Source: Qipengyuania gaetbuli
GTDB taxonomy: Bacteria > Pseudomonadota > Alphaproteobacteria > Sphingomonadales > Sphingomonadaceae
Reading direction: 5' to 3'
Assembly: GCF_020171365.1 (NCBI RefSeq)
Contig: NZ_JAIUZO010000002.1
Coordinates: forward strand, 496,001-560,000
DNA length: 64,000 nucleotides
A model generated the notes under the pieces. It did not search any database and was not told the DNA's origin. It saw only the letters and a list, made by a program, of their open reading frames with translations. A program made the translations under genes and the position numbers. Positions 15,244 through 24,133 of this stretch are shown here, one piece after another (the stretch's first letter is position 1; each line of letters begins with the position of its first letter).

Positions 15244-18003
15244 TCAGAAGGCCTTGCGGATATCCACGCCGAGATAGCGGCCGACAGGGTCGATCCTCAG
15301 CGGGTCGTAGGCGCGCGGCGTATCGCCGTTCTCGTCGGTCACGGTGCGGCGCGCGTCGAACAGGTTGTCGGCAAGCACCGACAGGCGCAGCCCCTTCATC
15401 CAGCCGTCCTCTTTCTTGAAAACTTCGCCTAGGTCGGCGAACAGGCGGATGTCGAAGGTGACGAGGTCCGAGAAGAACAGGTCGCTCGACCCGGGCAGAT
15501 CACCGCCCAGCAGTTCCGCCTCGCCGATGTAGCGGCCCGAGAGACGCAGGCCGTAACCCTGCCAGAACAGGCCGCCCTCGAGACGCGAGGAGTGCTGCGA
15601 AATCGCGCTGCCGCCGAGGACATCGCCCGCCAGCTGGTCGAACAACGGGCCGTTCTCTGCCAGCAGGACCTCGTTCTCGAGCACGATATTGTGGTTGAGG
15701 CTGAGGAAATAGCGCGGGCGCGTATCCGACGGATCGCCGCCGAAGCGGCCGAAGCCGCCACCGCCGCCGCGGCGCGGGCCGCCCTGCTGCGATTGGCCTT
15801 CGCCCTGCGCTGCCTGTGCGGAACACATCCTCTCGCGCATCGCCTTGACCTTTTCCGGGTCGATCTCGCCATTCTCGTCCTTCAGGCGGGCGAGGACCTG
15901 TTCAGGCAAGCCATCGAGCTTGGGCGGTTCGGCGCAGATCGCCTCGCGCATGGCGGTAAACTGCTGGCTGCGCTGGTCGGCCTCCGCTCCGCAGAAGCGC
16001 GCGCGGGCCGCCGCGATCTTTTCCGGGTCCGGATTGCCGTTGGCGTCGAGCAGGCGCGAACGGAACATTTCCGGGATGGCCGACAGGTCGGGCGTTTCGC
16101 CTTCGGGCGCCTTGCAGAAGGTCTCGCGCATCGCTTCCATGCGAGCGGGATCGAAGCCCATGCCCGGCCCGCCACCCGGACCACCCGGACGACCTTGCGG
16201 CGGACCGCCATTGCCCTGGGCACCGCGGTCGGGACGTTCGGGCGCCTTGCCGATCTCGCCGCGCGTATTGAGCCCGAAGGACAGCACCCGGCTGCGGGTC
16301 TCGTAAAGCGTCAGCGGGCGGCGGTCGATGGCAAGCAGTTCGCCTGCGGTGCCGCGCGTCACGCGGTCGGGGAAGGCTTCCTCGAAGGCCGCGCTGAAGC
16401 CCGGTGACGCCGTCACGTCGCGCGAGCGGTTGATGCCGTAATCGGCCTGCAGGCGGGCGTTCTCCCAGAAGGGAAGCTCCCAGTTGGCGCTGAACTTCCA
16501 GTCGGCCTGCGTTTCGGCGCGAAGGTCCGGGTTGCCGCCCGTCACCAATGTCGCCAGCACCGTGTCGCCAGTGGCGTAATCGAAGACCGGCACGTTGAAC
16601 TCGTCAATCCGGGGGCTGCCGAGCGAGGTCAGGCTGGGCGCCACTTCGCGCCAGATGCGCGTGGCACTGAAACCCAGCGTATCGGTCGGCTGCCAGTTGA
16701 TGCCCGCGCTCCAGTTTGCCAGCGTGCCGAAATCCGAGAGGTCTTCGATGCCGGAGCTAAGGCTCAGGCTGACGCCGCCGATGGCACCCCAGGCGCCGCC
16801 ACGCTCCGCGATCGGGACGGACAGCGTGGTGTTCGCATCGAACCGGCGACGGGTCAGTTCGATATCGGTCGCCGACCGCGTGTCTTCGCTGGCGATCTGG
16901 CGCCAGTCCACGCCGGTCTTGAAGGTGACGCTGATATCGCCTGCCGGCAGCGCGATCGGATAACCGGTCAGCGTAAGGTCGTTGGCGATGGTCCAGGTAC
17001 GACTTTCCGCGACATCGAAGCCGCTGCCGTCGAAACGGTCGATCTCCGTCGTGGAGAGCGAGCGCACCGTGTCGTTGGTGAAAACCGCGTTCCAGTCGCC
17101 GATGGGGCGCGACAGCGTGCCGCCGACCGAGATGGTGTCGACGTCGCCGCGACGCTCCAGCGGGATGGTCCCGTCATTCGACAGGCCCGACAGGCTGAGG
17201 CTTTCGGAATGGTTGTAGGTGCCGTTGAGGCTCAGCGACAGGCCGCTCTCGAGGAAGGCCCGGGCATAGTTGACCGTACCCTGGGCGCTCATCGTGTCGG
17301 GGCGCAGGCTGCGGAACTGTTCCTCGCCCGGGACGCCGCCCTCGACAGTCAGGCCGCGCTCGGCCTCGGTCAGGAGGCTCGAATCCTCGAAATCGAGGTT
17401 GAAGTTGAGGCGACCTTTCTCGCCGATGCGCAGATAGGTCAGCTCCTGCTCGTTGCGGGTGAAGCCGCCGCGGTCGGGACCTTCGTATTCGACTTCCGCG
17501 CTCACGCTCTGGAAGTTGGGCTTGAGGATGATGTTCACCACCCGCTGGTCGGCAGAATAGCCGAAGCGTTGCGCCGTTTCCTCGGGGAAGACCTCGACCT
17601 TCTGCACCGCTTCGGGCGGATAGCTGCGGAATTCGCGGAAGCTGGAAACGCGGATGCCGTTGATGAGGAACACCGGCTGGCCCCCGCCGCGACTGCTGCG
17701 GGCACCGCTGCTGGTGGCCGGCTCAATCGCAGCGATCACGTCAGCGATGGAGCTGGCGCCGAAGGCGGCGATGTCCTGCTCGCTGAATTCCGCGATCGGT
17801 TTTTCCTCGACGAACAGCTGGCCGCGGATTCGCGTGCCTTCCACGACGATGGTGTCCGAAGCGGAAGGCGGCACGGCCATCTCTTCCATGTCGGGCTGCG
17901 GCTGGGCCCGCGGGTCCTGTTCTTCCGCCATGGCGGGAACGCCGCTCAGCGAAAGGGCAAGCGCAAGAGCCGGCAGCGAAGTACGTGCGCGAAGTGTTTT
18001 CAA
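15244..18003 (-). CDS. TonB-dependent receptor with internal Cys-containing EF-hand-like repeats
   Basis: The start is a TTG at 18003 giving a signal peptide that ends GVPAMA; upstream in-frame sequence runs into infA and is non-coding. The mature protein has a plug domain (SDTIVVEGTRIRG, PVFLINGIR, PEAVQKVEVFPEETAQRFGY) and a beta-barrel ending in VDIRKAF with a terminal Phe. Length is 919 residues. At residues of about 590-740 a Gly/Pro/Arg/Gln-rich linker flanks two similar units of about 45 residues, each with two Cys and a D-x-N-G-x-x-D-P-E-K core. This insert is not part of normal barrels and probably sits in an extracellular or periplasmic loop. The substrate is unknown. Confidence 0.88.
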   Translation of the reverse strand: MKTLRARTSLPALALALSLSGVPAMAEEQDPRAQPQPDMEEMAVPPSASDTIVVEGTRIRGQLFVEEKPIAEFSEQDIAAFGASSIADVIAAIEPATSSGARSSRGGGQPVFLINGIRVSSFREFRSYPPEAVQKVEVFPEETAQRFGYSADQRVVNIILKPNFQSVSAEVEYEGPDRGGFTRNEQELTYLRIGEKGRLNFNLDFEDSSLLTEAERGLTVEGGVPGEEQFRSLRPDTMSAQGTVNYARAFLESGLSLSLNGTYNHSESLSLSGLSNDGTIPLERRGDVDTISVGGTLSRPIGDWNAVFTNDTVRSLSTTEIDRFDGSGFDVAESRTWTIANDLTLTGYPIALPAGDISVTFKTGVDWRQIASEDTRSATDIELTRRRFDANTTLSVPIAERGGAWGAIGGVSLSLSSGIEDLSDFGTLANWSAGINWQPTDTLGFSATRIWREVAPSLTSLGSPRIDEFNVPVFDYATGDTVLATLVTGGNPDLRAETQADWKFSANWELPFWENARLQADYGINRSRDVTASPGFSAAFEEAFPDRVTRGTAGELLAIDRRPLTLYETRSRVLSFGLNTRGEIGKAPERPDRGAQGNGGPPQGRPGGPGGGPGMGFDPARMEAMRETFCKAPEGETPDLSAIPEMFRSRLLDANGNPDPEKIAAARARFCGAEADQRSQQFTAMREAICAEPPKLDGLPEQVLARLKDENGEIDPEKVKAMRERMCSAQAAQGEGQSQQGGPRRGGGGGFGRFGGDPSDTRPRYFLSLNHNIVLENEVLLAENGPLFDQLAGDVLGGSAISQHSSRLEGGLFWQGYGLRLSGRYIGEAELLGGDLPGSSDLFFSDLVTFDIRLFADLGEVFKKEDGWMKGLRLSVLADNLFDARRTVTDENGDTPRAYDPLRIDPVGRYLGVDIRKAF
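15790..16200 (-). repeat. Two tandem Cys/EF-hand-like protein repeats plus GP-rich linker inside the TonB receptor
   Basis: Repeat 1 runs from about 16140 to 15980 and repeat 2 from about 15951 to 15811. They align as MRE-x-x-C, then a helix, then DANGNPDPEK or DENGEIDPEK, then a helix ending in F/M-C. The linkers between them and after them are Gln- and Gly-rich. Confidence 0.75.
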
Positions 18004-18200
18004 GGGTTTATCCAGTATGCAGTCCAAGCCAACCCCCCTACGGCACCTACCGGAAGAGGGCGGACGCGCAAGCGGCCACCCTGTATCGGTTTGTCGCAGG
18101 AGTGCGATGGTTGGCTCAATGCCTAAAGCTTCCCTTTTATCCCGCCTGACGCTATGGGCGCGCGACACAACTCGACGAACTGCATCAGCTAAGGATAGTA

Positions 18201-18446
18201 ATGGCCAAGGAAGAACTTCTCGAAATGCGCGGCAAGGTGGTCGAACTGCTGCCCAACGCCATGTTCCGCGTCGAACTCGAGAACGGCCACGAAGTGCTCG
18301 GCCACACCGCCGGCAAGATGCGCAAGAACCGTATCCGCGTGCTCGTCGGTGACGAGGTTCTGTGCGAACTGACGCCCTACGACCTGACCAAGGCACGCAT
18401 CACCTACCGCTTCATGCCCGGTCGCGGCGGCCCCGGCCCCCAGTAA
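18201..18446 (+). CDS. infA: Translation initiation factor IF-1
   Basis: IF-1 binds the 30S A site during initiation. The 81-residue protein is a single S1/OB fold with [16 protein letters not shown] and the conserved [18 protein letters not shown]. It has a C-terminal extension rich in Gly/Pro (RGGPGPQ) that makes it about nine residues longer than E. coli IF-1; similar tails occur in sphingomonads. It leads the cluster with maf, an RNase E/G-like gene and yacG, with a 6-bp gap to maf. The region 18004-18200 should hold the divergent promoters of infA and the TonB receptor. Confidence 0.97.
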   Translation: MAKEELLEMRGKVVELLPNAMFRVELENGHEVLGHTAGKMRKNRIRVLVGDEVLCELTPYDLTKARITYRFMPGRGGPGPQ

Positions 18447-18452
18447 GACCGC

Positions 18453-19028
18453 GTGGGCCAGCCCACTCTCATATTAGCCTCCGCCAGCCCGCGCCGCCGC
18501 GAACTGATCGCGCGGCTGGGCGTGACGCCGGATGCTATCGCCCCTGCCGATATCGACGAGACGCCTGCCAGGGGCGAACTGCCGCGCGACTATGCGAAGC
18601 GCATGGCCCGCGAAAAGGCGGACGCTGCCGCTTCGCCGGACGGCTTCGTGCTTGCCGGAGACACGGTGGTCGCGGCCGGCCGGCGGATCCTGCCCAAGGC
18701 CGAGGACGAGGCGACAGCGCGCAAGTGCCTCAAACTGCTGTCCGGTCGCCGTCACCGCGTCCTGTCCGCCATTGCCCTGCGCGCTCCCGACGGGACCGTT
18801 CGCGAGCGGCTGAGCGAGACCATCGTCCAGTTCAAGCGCCTCTCCGCCGACGAGATCGACGCCTACATCGCTAGCGGCGAATGGGACGGCAAGGCGGGCG
18901 GCTATGCCATCCAGGGCATTGCGGAAGGCCTCATCAGCCGCATCCAGGGCAGCCATTCGGGTGTCGTGGGATTGCCGCTCTACGAAACGCGTGCGCTGCT
19001 GAAGGCCGCGGGGTTCCCCATTGCCTGA
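18453..19028 (+). CDS. maf: Maf-family nucleoside triphosphate pyrophosphatase
   Basis: Maf proteins hydrolyse non-canonical or dTTP/UTP-type nucleotides to the monophosphate and are linked to septum formation. The 191-residue protein has the signature SASPRRRELIARLG near the start, LAGDTVV in the middle, and GGYAIQG toward the end. The start is GTG 6 bp after infA. The stop overlaps the TTG start of the next gene by 8 bp, indicating coupled translation. Confidence 0.95.
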   Translation: MGQPTLILASASPRRRELIARLGVTPDAIAPADIDETPARGELPRDYAKRMAREKADAAASPDGFVLAGDTVVAAGRRILPKAEDEATARKCLKLLSGRRHRVLSAIALRAPDGTVRERLSETIVQFKRLSADEIDAYIASGEWDGKAGGYAIQGIAEGLISRIQGSHSGVVGLPLYETRALLKAAGFPIA

Positions 19029-19971
19029 ATGGCTGGTCGAGGACGGGATCGGCGAGACCCGCGCGATCCTCGTCGAAGGCGACCGGGTTCTGGCTGCAAA
19101 GCTACGCTGGCCGGGCGAGCTCCATGCGGGCCAGCAGGTCACGGCCAAGCTCACCACGAAACGCGGCACACGCGGGACCGGGACGCAGGCCGATGGCCGC
19201 GAGATCCTGCTCGACCGGCTGCCCCAGAGCGCCAGCGAGGGCGCGAGCCTTTCTGTCGTCATCACGCGCGCTGCGATTGCCGAGCGCGGCCGGCTGAAAC
19301 TGCCAGCCGCGCGGCCGCCAGAAGCGGTCACGGCTACGGCCGATAATGCGTTCTCCACCGGCAGGAAGGTACATCGTTTCCCCGCAGGCCTGTGGGAAGA
19401 GGTCTGGGAGGAGGCTTCGCGCGGCGAAATCGATTTCGACGGCGGTTCGCTGCTTTTTTCCGTCACGCCCGCAATGACTTTGGTCGACGTCGACGGCGAC
19501 CTGCCACTTCGGGAACTCGCCTTGCGCGCCGCACGGGCGCTTGGCGAGGCCTTGCCGCGCTTCGACCTCGGCGGTTCCATCGGCATCGACTTCCCCACGC
19601 TCGAAGCGAAGGCAGACCGCAAGGCGGTGGACACCCTGCTCGACGAACGGCTGGCGGACTGGCCGCACGAGCGCACGGCGATGAACGGTTTCGGCTTCGT
19701 CCAGCTCGTGGCGCGGCTGGAAGGTCCCTCACTACTGCACCGCTTCGCTACCGCGCGCACCGGCATGGCGGCGCGCATGGTGCTACGCCGGGCGGAGCGG
19801 GTCGAGGGGGCAGGCGTGACGCTGCTGACGGTCCATCCGGCGCTGAAGGCGAAGATAAAGGACGACTGGCTCACTGAACTCGAGCGCCGGACGGGCCGCC
19901 CGCTGCGGATAGAGACCGATCCCGGCCTTGCCATCGAAGCAGGCGCTGCCCAGATCGTGGGTCATGACTAG
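19021..19971 (+). CDS. Minimal RNase E/G-family endoribonuclease-like protein
   Basis: A 316-residue protein with an N-terminal region like the start of RNase G and then the catalytic core. The two metal-binding Asp contexts are seen as TLVDVDGD and GGSIGIDFPTLE, matching D303 and D346 of E. coli RNase E. It lacks the length for a full S1 domain, and I see no Zn-link cysteine pair. It is short compared with about 490 residues in RNase G. Short forms at this infA-maf-yacG position are usual in sphingomonads. Start TTG overlaps maf. Likely RNA target unknown. Confidence 0.8.
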   Translation: MPEWLVEDGIGETRAILVEGDRVLAAKLRWPGELHAGQQVTAKLTTKRGTRGTGTQADGREILLDRLPQSASEGASLSVVITRAAIAERGRLKLPAARPPEAVTATADNAFSTGRKVHRFPAGLWEEVWEEASRGEIDFDGGSLLFSVTPAMTLVDVDGDLPLRELALRAARALGEALPRFDLGGSIGIDFPTLEAKADRKAVDTLLDERLADWPHERTAMNGFGFVQLVARLEGPSLLHRFATARTGMAARMVLRRAERVEGAGVTLLTVHPALKAKIKDDWLTELERRTGRPLRIETDPGLAIEAGAAQIVGHD

Positions 19972-20152
19972 AGCCGCCAAACCCTGCCCGATCTGCCGCA
20001 AGCCGCGGGTCGAGGAACACGCACCCTTCTGTTCCAGCCGCTGCCGCGACCGCGACCTCGCACAGTGGTTCGGCGATGGCTACGCGGTGCCCGGACGGCC
20101 CGCACTGCCCGAGGAAATCGCTGCCGAAGTCACAGGCGGCGAAAAGGACTGA
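19964..20152 (+). CDS. yacG: DNA gyrase inhibitor / zinc-binding protein YacG
   Basis: YacG binds GyrB and inhibits gyrase in E. coli. The 62-residue protein has the four zinc ligands in CPICRKP and FCSSRCRDRDLAQW. I selected the ATG at 19964, which overlaps the end of the RNase gene by 8 bp, because the upstream in-frame extension lies wholly inside that gene. Confidence 0.93.
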   Translation: MTRAAKPCPICRKPRVEEHAPFCSSRCRDRDLAQWFGDGYAVPGRPALPEEIAAEVTGGEKD

Positions 20153-20161
20153 ATTAGGCCC

Positions 20162-20190
20162 TTGCCAAGCGCGCCTGCCTTCGCCATAGG
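20162..20190 (+). promoter_or_regulatory. Sigma-70 type promoter of tRNA-Phe
   Basis: TTGCCA (20162-20167) and CATAGG (20185-20190) are separated by 17 bp and lie 50 bp before the tRNA. The same arrangement and flanking GCGCGC occur before purS at 27562-27590. Confidence 0.5.
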
Positions 20191-20240
20191 CGCGCACTCC
20201 AACCGCCGGAGCGGCCCATGCGTGGCCCCGGCGAAAGGGA

Positions 20241-20316
20241 GCCCGGGTAGCTCAGTTGGTAGAGCATGCGACTGAAAATCGCAGTGTCGGCGGTTCGAAT
20301 CCGTCCCCGGGCACCA
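20241..20316 (+). tRNA. tRNA-Phe (GAA)
   Basis: A 76-nt cloverleaf: acceptor arms at 20241-20247 and 20306-20312 pair perfectly. The anticodon stem TGCGA/TCGCA encloses the loop CTGAAAA with anticodon GAA. The T-loop is GGTTCGAATCC, and CCA is encoded at 20314-20316. Confidence 0.98.
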
Positions 20317-20325
20317 CACCTTCTC

Positions 20326-21207
20326 CTATTCCAGCCAGAGCGCCTCGACCGCTTCGCAAACCGCGTCCAGCGCGGCGTAGTCCTTCGGCCTGCGTAGGCG
20401 CCAGACCGGTACCTGCGCCACTATCTGCGCCGCCAGCGCCCCCTGCTCGGCCCAGCGACCCATCGCCTCGAGCATTTCGGGCCGGTAGAGCGTCCCGCGA
20501 AGCACCTCGCGCAGCGCCGCGCTGCCGACGAGGCGGTCCAGTGCAAAGCTGTCCGCCCGTTCGAGGACGACGATCCCGCCAAGAGGAACGGCCTGTGCCC
20601 CCGCGAGGTGATTGGGTGCGGAACAATGGAACTTGTCGTCGCGCAGGTAATCGCGCTGGATCACACGTTCCTGCCAGCCGAACCGCTCGATCGCTTCGCC
20701 CCACAGCTTGATGCGCGCACTCGACGGATGGATCGAGCTCGGTTCCACCCGGCTGAGATCGTCGGCCACCAGTGCCGCGCCGCGTGCCAGCAGCGCGCCG
20801 GCCATGGTGCTCTTGCCAGCCCCGGCCTCGCCGCAGAACAGGAACGCCCGCCCGCCGCGCGCGACCGCGCTGCCGTGCCACATGGCGAGGCCGCGCTGGT
20901 AGCCAAGGGCACCCCACGCGCTCCCCAGCGTAAACAGTCGCAACTCGCGGGGGTCGGCTGTCTTTCCGGGGTGGAGGCGCAAGGTGTGTCCGCCCTCGAC
21001 CTGCCAGCCCCCGATGCCATCGATGGCGAAACGCATCGTATCCCCGTCAATCGCAGTGCTGCCGTCGGAAGGACATTCCGGACATGGTCCGTCGTCGATA
21101 ACGATCTGCACGTCCGGCTCGCCGAACTCCGCCTGGAAGGCCGCCCATTCCGGCAGCTCCAGCTGCGAGGCCACGGCGAGGCCGGAATGGCGATAGCGAT
21201 AGGTCAT
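20326..21207 (-). CDS. HPr kinase-like P-loop protein (HprK-related), solitary
   Basis: The 293-residue protein carries a Walker A motif GEAGAGKSTMAGALL at about residue 130, preceded by AMWHGSAVARGGRAFLF. A VADDLSRV segment follows, the usual pattern of HprK/P C-terminal kinase domains. Relatives include bacterial HPr kinases and the kinases found in lasso-peptide and PqqD-like loci. No HPr, PTS gene or RiPP precursor is adjacent, so the substrate is unknown. I start it at the ATG at 21207; an upstream GTG (V-K-L) is possible. Convergent with tRNA-Phe and divergent from the antiporter. Confidence 0.72.
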   Translation of the reverse strand: MTYRYRHSGLAVASQLELPEWAAFQAEFGEPDVQIVIDDGPCPECPSDGSTAIDGDTMRFAIDGIGGWQVEGGHTLRLHPGKTADPRELRLFTLGSAWGALGYQRGLAMWHGSAVARGGRAFLFCGEAGAGKSTMAGALLARGAALVADDLSRVEPSSIHPSSARIKLWGEAIERFGWQERVIQRDYLRDDKFHCSAPNHLAGAQAVPLGGIVVLERADSFALDRLVGSAALREVLRGTLYRPEMLEAMGRWAEQGALAAQIVAQVPVWRLRRPKDYAALDAVCEAVEALWLE

Positions 21208-21283
21208 GCGGCTGCGAAGCTGCCCAAGTGCGTGAAATCGCGCAAGCTTCACCTTCGCTTTGCGCCGCGCTATCCCCCCGGTC

Positions 21284-22591
21284 ATGCATGAAACAGCCAG
21301 CGCCGCGCTCAACCCGTTCGAAATCGCCGCCCTCCTCGTAGTGGCAAGCGCCCTGCTGGGCTGGTTCAACCACCACTTCGTCCGCCTGCCGCACGTCATC
21401 GGCCTGACCGTGATGGGGGCGCTTGCTGCCATTGCGCTGATGGTCGCCAACGCCTTCATCCCGGGCATCACGCTCGACGACTGGGTGGCCGATACGCTGC
21501 GCCAGCTCAACTTCACCGATACGCTGCTGCAGGGGATGTTGAGCTTCCTGCTGTTCGCCGGTGCGCTTCACGTCGATCTCGACCGGCTGAAGGTGGCGTG
21601 GCTGCCGGTACTGCTCCTGTCCACAGTGGGGGTCATTATCTCGACCGTGCTGGTCGGGCTTGCCATGTGGGGCGTTGGGACACTGCTCGCCCTGCCCATC
21701 GCGCCGATCTGGTATTTCGTCTTCGGCGCGCTGATTGCCCCCACCGATCCCGTCTCCGTCCTCGGCGTGCTCAAGGAAGAGAACGTCCCACAATCGCTGC
21801 AAAGCGCGGTGGCAGGCGAAAGCCTGTTCAACGACGGCGTGGGGATCGTGGTCTTCATCATCCTGCTCGGCGCGGCGGTCACGGGCGCGGATTTCAGCAT
21901 CGCGGAAGGCGCGCGGCTCTTCGCTATCGAGGCGGGCGGCGGCGTGCTGGTCGGGCTGGTTGCGGGCTATCTCGGATACCGGGCGCTCGCCGGGATGGAC
22001 GAATACACGCTGGAGGTGCTGATCACGCTCGCCGTCGTCATGGGCAGCTATGCGCTGTGCAGCTATCTCCACATTTCCGGACCGCTGGCGATGGCTGTCG
22101 CCGGCCTGCTGATCGGCAACCAGGGCGTTACCTTCGCCATGAGCGACGTGACGCGCGACTATGTGCTCAAGTTCTGGGAACTGGTCGACGAGCTGCTCAA
22201 CTCCATCCTCTTCCTGCTGATCGGACTGGAGATGATCGTATTGGTCGCGGGCGCCGATGCGGTGGTCTTCGGTCTTGCAGCCATTCCGCTGACGCTGGCG
22301 TCGCGCGCGGTCGGCATTTTTGTGTCGACCAAGGCAATCCCGGCAGCCCGCCTGCAGGACAAGGGCGCGGGACGCGTGCTGTGGTGGGGCGGCCTGCGCG
22401 GCGGTATTTCGATCGCGCTCGCCCTGTCGTTACCTGCTGGGGAGACGCGCGACCTGATCCTTGCCGCAACCTTTGCCGCCGTTCTTTTCAGCGTGCTGGT
22501 CCAGCGCGCAACGCTCGGCCGCCTGATCGAGAAGCTGAAGGCCGACCACGCCCCCGCGGTAGAGGACGCGCCCGCCCCGACCCGCCACTAG
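21284..22591 (+). CDS. CPA1-family sodium/proton antiporter
   Basis: A 435-residue inner-membrane exchanger with 12 or more hydrophobic helices. The CPA1/NhaP signature GALIAPTDPVSVLGVLKE and the conserved NDGVGIVVF are both present, with the ion-binding Asp of this motif intact. GGLRGGISIALALSLP near residue 375 is the typical NhaP C-terminal helix. It exchanges Na+ or K+ for H+ for pH and salt homeostasis. The start at 21284 was chosen because the eight upstream residues are not hydrophobic and lack a ribosome site. The stop overlaps the convergent GNAT gene by 4 bp. Confidence 0.9.
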   Translation: MHETASAALNPFEIAALLVVASALLGWFNHHFVRLPHVIGLTVMGALAAIALMVANAFIPGITLDDWVADTLRQLNFTDTLLQGMLSFLLFAGALHVDLDRLKVAWLPVLLLSTVGVIISTVLVGLAMWGVGTLLALPIAPIWYFVFGALIAPTDPVSVLGVLKEENVPQSLQSAVAGESLFNDGVGIVVFIILLGAAVTGADFSIAEGARLFAIEAGGGVLVGLVAGYLGYRALAGMDEYTLEVLITLAVVMGSYALCSYLHISGPLAMAVAGLLIGNQGVTFAMSDVTRDYVLKFWELVDELLNSILFLLIGLEMIVLVAGADAVVFGLAAIPLTLASRAVGIFVSTKAIPAARLQDKGAGRVLWWGGLRGGISIALALSLPAGETRDLILAATFAAVLFSVLVQRATLGRLIEKLKADHAPAVEDAPAPTRH

Positions 22592-23175
22592 AGCCTGGCC
22601 ATCCAGAACTGCATCGTGTGGACGATCTCGCCCGCGCTGCCAGGCTCCTTCCAGTCGAAGCTGGTGGTGAGGCCTTCCACCTTCTCGTAACCGCGAGCCC
22701 GCCAGAACGGGTCGAGTGGCCTGTGGCCGGAAGGTCGGCGGGTATCGTCCTCGCTCCGCACCACTGCGCAAAAGGTCGCGTGGGTTGCGCCATAGGCGCG
22801 CGCTGCGGCCTCTCGGCGGTCGAAGAAGGCGTGCCCGATGCCCTTGCCGCGATAGGCAGGCAGCAGCACGCTTTCGCCGAAATAGAACAGGCGGGAGGTA
22901 TCGTGTCCCAACGCTTCGAACGGGCGGCGGAACTCGGGCTTCTGGCCGCTCATCGGGGAAGCGGTGGCCGCCCCGACGATGCGGTCCCCGTCCATTGCCG
23001 CGACGAGGACCGAGCCTTCTTCGGCCGCAAACTCCGCGAGGTATTCGCGTTCATAGGCGGCATCGCCATCGTAATGGTACGGCCACTCTGCGAACACCTC
23101 GATCCTCAGATCTGCCAATGCGTCCAGCGCTTCTGCCAGTTCCGCGCGGCCAAGGGTTCGTATCCCGATCGTCAT
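22588..23175 (-). CDS. GNAT-family N-acetyltransferase
   Basis: This 195-residue protein has a GNAT acetyl-CoA site at about residue 100 (LLPAYRGKGIGHAFF, the R/Q-x-x-G-x-G/A motif). A beta-strand FYFGESV precedes it. The substrate is unknown. The start is the ATG at 23175; upstream frame is a shadow of the purC leader. It is convergent with the antiporter gene and divergent from purC, so the 147-bp gap to purC holds both promoters. Confidence 0.87.
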   Translation of the reverse strand: MTIGIRTLGRAELAEALDALADLRIEVFAEWPYHYDGDAAYEREYLAEFAAEEGSVLVAAMDGDRIVGAATASPMSGQKPEFRRPFEALGHDTSRLFYFGESVLLPAYRGKGIGHAFFDRREAAARAYGATHATFCAVVRSEDDTRRPSGHRPLDPFWRARGYEKVEGLTTSFDWKEPGSAGEIVHTMQFWMARL

Positions 23176-23322
23176 GTCTCGGGGGCTATCGGGGCTGGGG
23201 CGTCCCCGCAATTGCTTTCGCGCGCGCGCTTCTGTATGCGCCAAGCGAACGCCCCGGACCAAGCGGACGCACCCGATTCCGCTGCCGGGGCGACGGTTTT
23301 TTGAGCGCGAAGGAAATCGCCC

Positions 23323-24129
23323 ATGTCACGTCGCCGCCAGATCTACGAAGGCAAGGCCAAGATCCTCTACGAAGGTCCGGAACCGGGCACGATCATCCAG
23401 TATTTCAAGGATGACGCCACCGCCTTCAACGCCCAGAAGAAGGGCACGATCAACGGCAAGGGCGTGATCAACAACCGCATCAGCGAGTATGTCTTCACGC
23501 GCCTGTCGCACATCGGCATCCCGACCCACTTCATCCGTCGCCTCAACATGCGCGAACAGCTGGTCCGCCAGGTGGAAATCATTCCGCTCGAAGTGGTGGT
23601 GCGCAATGTCGCCGCCGGCTCGCTCAGCCAGCGCCTCGGCATCGAGGAAGGCGAACTGCTGCCGCACACGCTGATCGAATATTGCTACAAGGACGATGGC
23701 CTCGGCGACCCCAAGGTTTCCGAAGAGGAAATCGCCTGCTTCAACTGGTGCAGCCATGAAGAGATGCAGGACATGTCGTCGATGGCAATCCGCATCAACG
23801 ACTTCCTGTGCGGCATGTTCAGCGCGATCGACATCCGCCTGATCGACTTCAAGCTGGAATTCGGCCGCATCTGGGACGGCGATTACAGCCGCGTGATCCT
23901 CGCCGACGAAATCAGCCCCGATGGCTGCCGCCTGTGGGACATCAACACCGGCGAGAAGCTCGACAAGGACCGCTTCCGCCGCGACCTTGGCGGCGAGAGC
24001 GAAGCCTATCAGGAAGTCGCGCGCCGTCTCGGTCTGCTGCAGAACGACGATGCCGGTCCGGGCGAAGTGCTCGACATGAACGCGCATCGCGGCCGCCTGC
24101 GCACGCCGCCGAAACCGGCCAAGAAGTAA
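23323..24129 (+). CDS. purC: Phosphoribosylaminoimidazole-succinocarboxamide synthase
   Basis: PurC makes SAICAR from CAIR, Asp and ATP in purine synthesis. The 268 residues match the family, with the start [16 protein letters not shown], the signature [11 protein letters not shown], and the ATP-site stretch [10 protein letters not shown] and [16 protein letters not shown] Shine-Dalgarno (AAGGA) lies 10 nt upstream. In many alphaproteobacteria purC directly precedes purS-purQ; here purS lies 3.5 kb downstream behind two genes on the opposite strand. Confidence 0.97.
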   Translation: MSRRRQIYEGKAKILYEGPEPGTIIQYFKDDATAFNAQKKGTINGKGVINNRISEYVFTRLSHIGIPTHFIRRLNMREQLVRQVEIIPLEVVVRNVAAGSLSQRLGIEEGELLPHTLIEYCYKDDGLGDPKVSEEEIACFNWCSHEEMQDMSSMAIRINDFLCGMFSAIDIRLIDFKLEFGRIWDGDYSRVILADEISPDGCRLWDINTGEKLDKDRFRRDLGGESEAYQEVARRLGLLQNDDAGPGEVLDMNAHRGRLRTPPKPAKK

Positions 24130-24133
24130 CCCG

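Noticed and set aside
18004..18396. Longer N-terminus of the TonB receptor running into infA
   Set aside because: The sequence upstream of the TTG at 18003 is Arg/Cys-rich, non-homologous to receptors and antisense to infA. The signal peptide begins right at the TTG.
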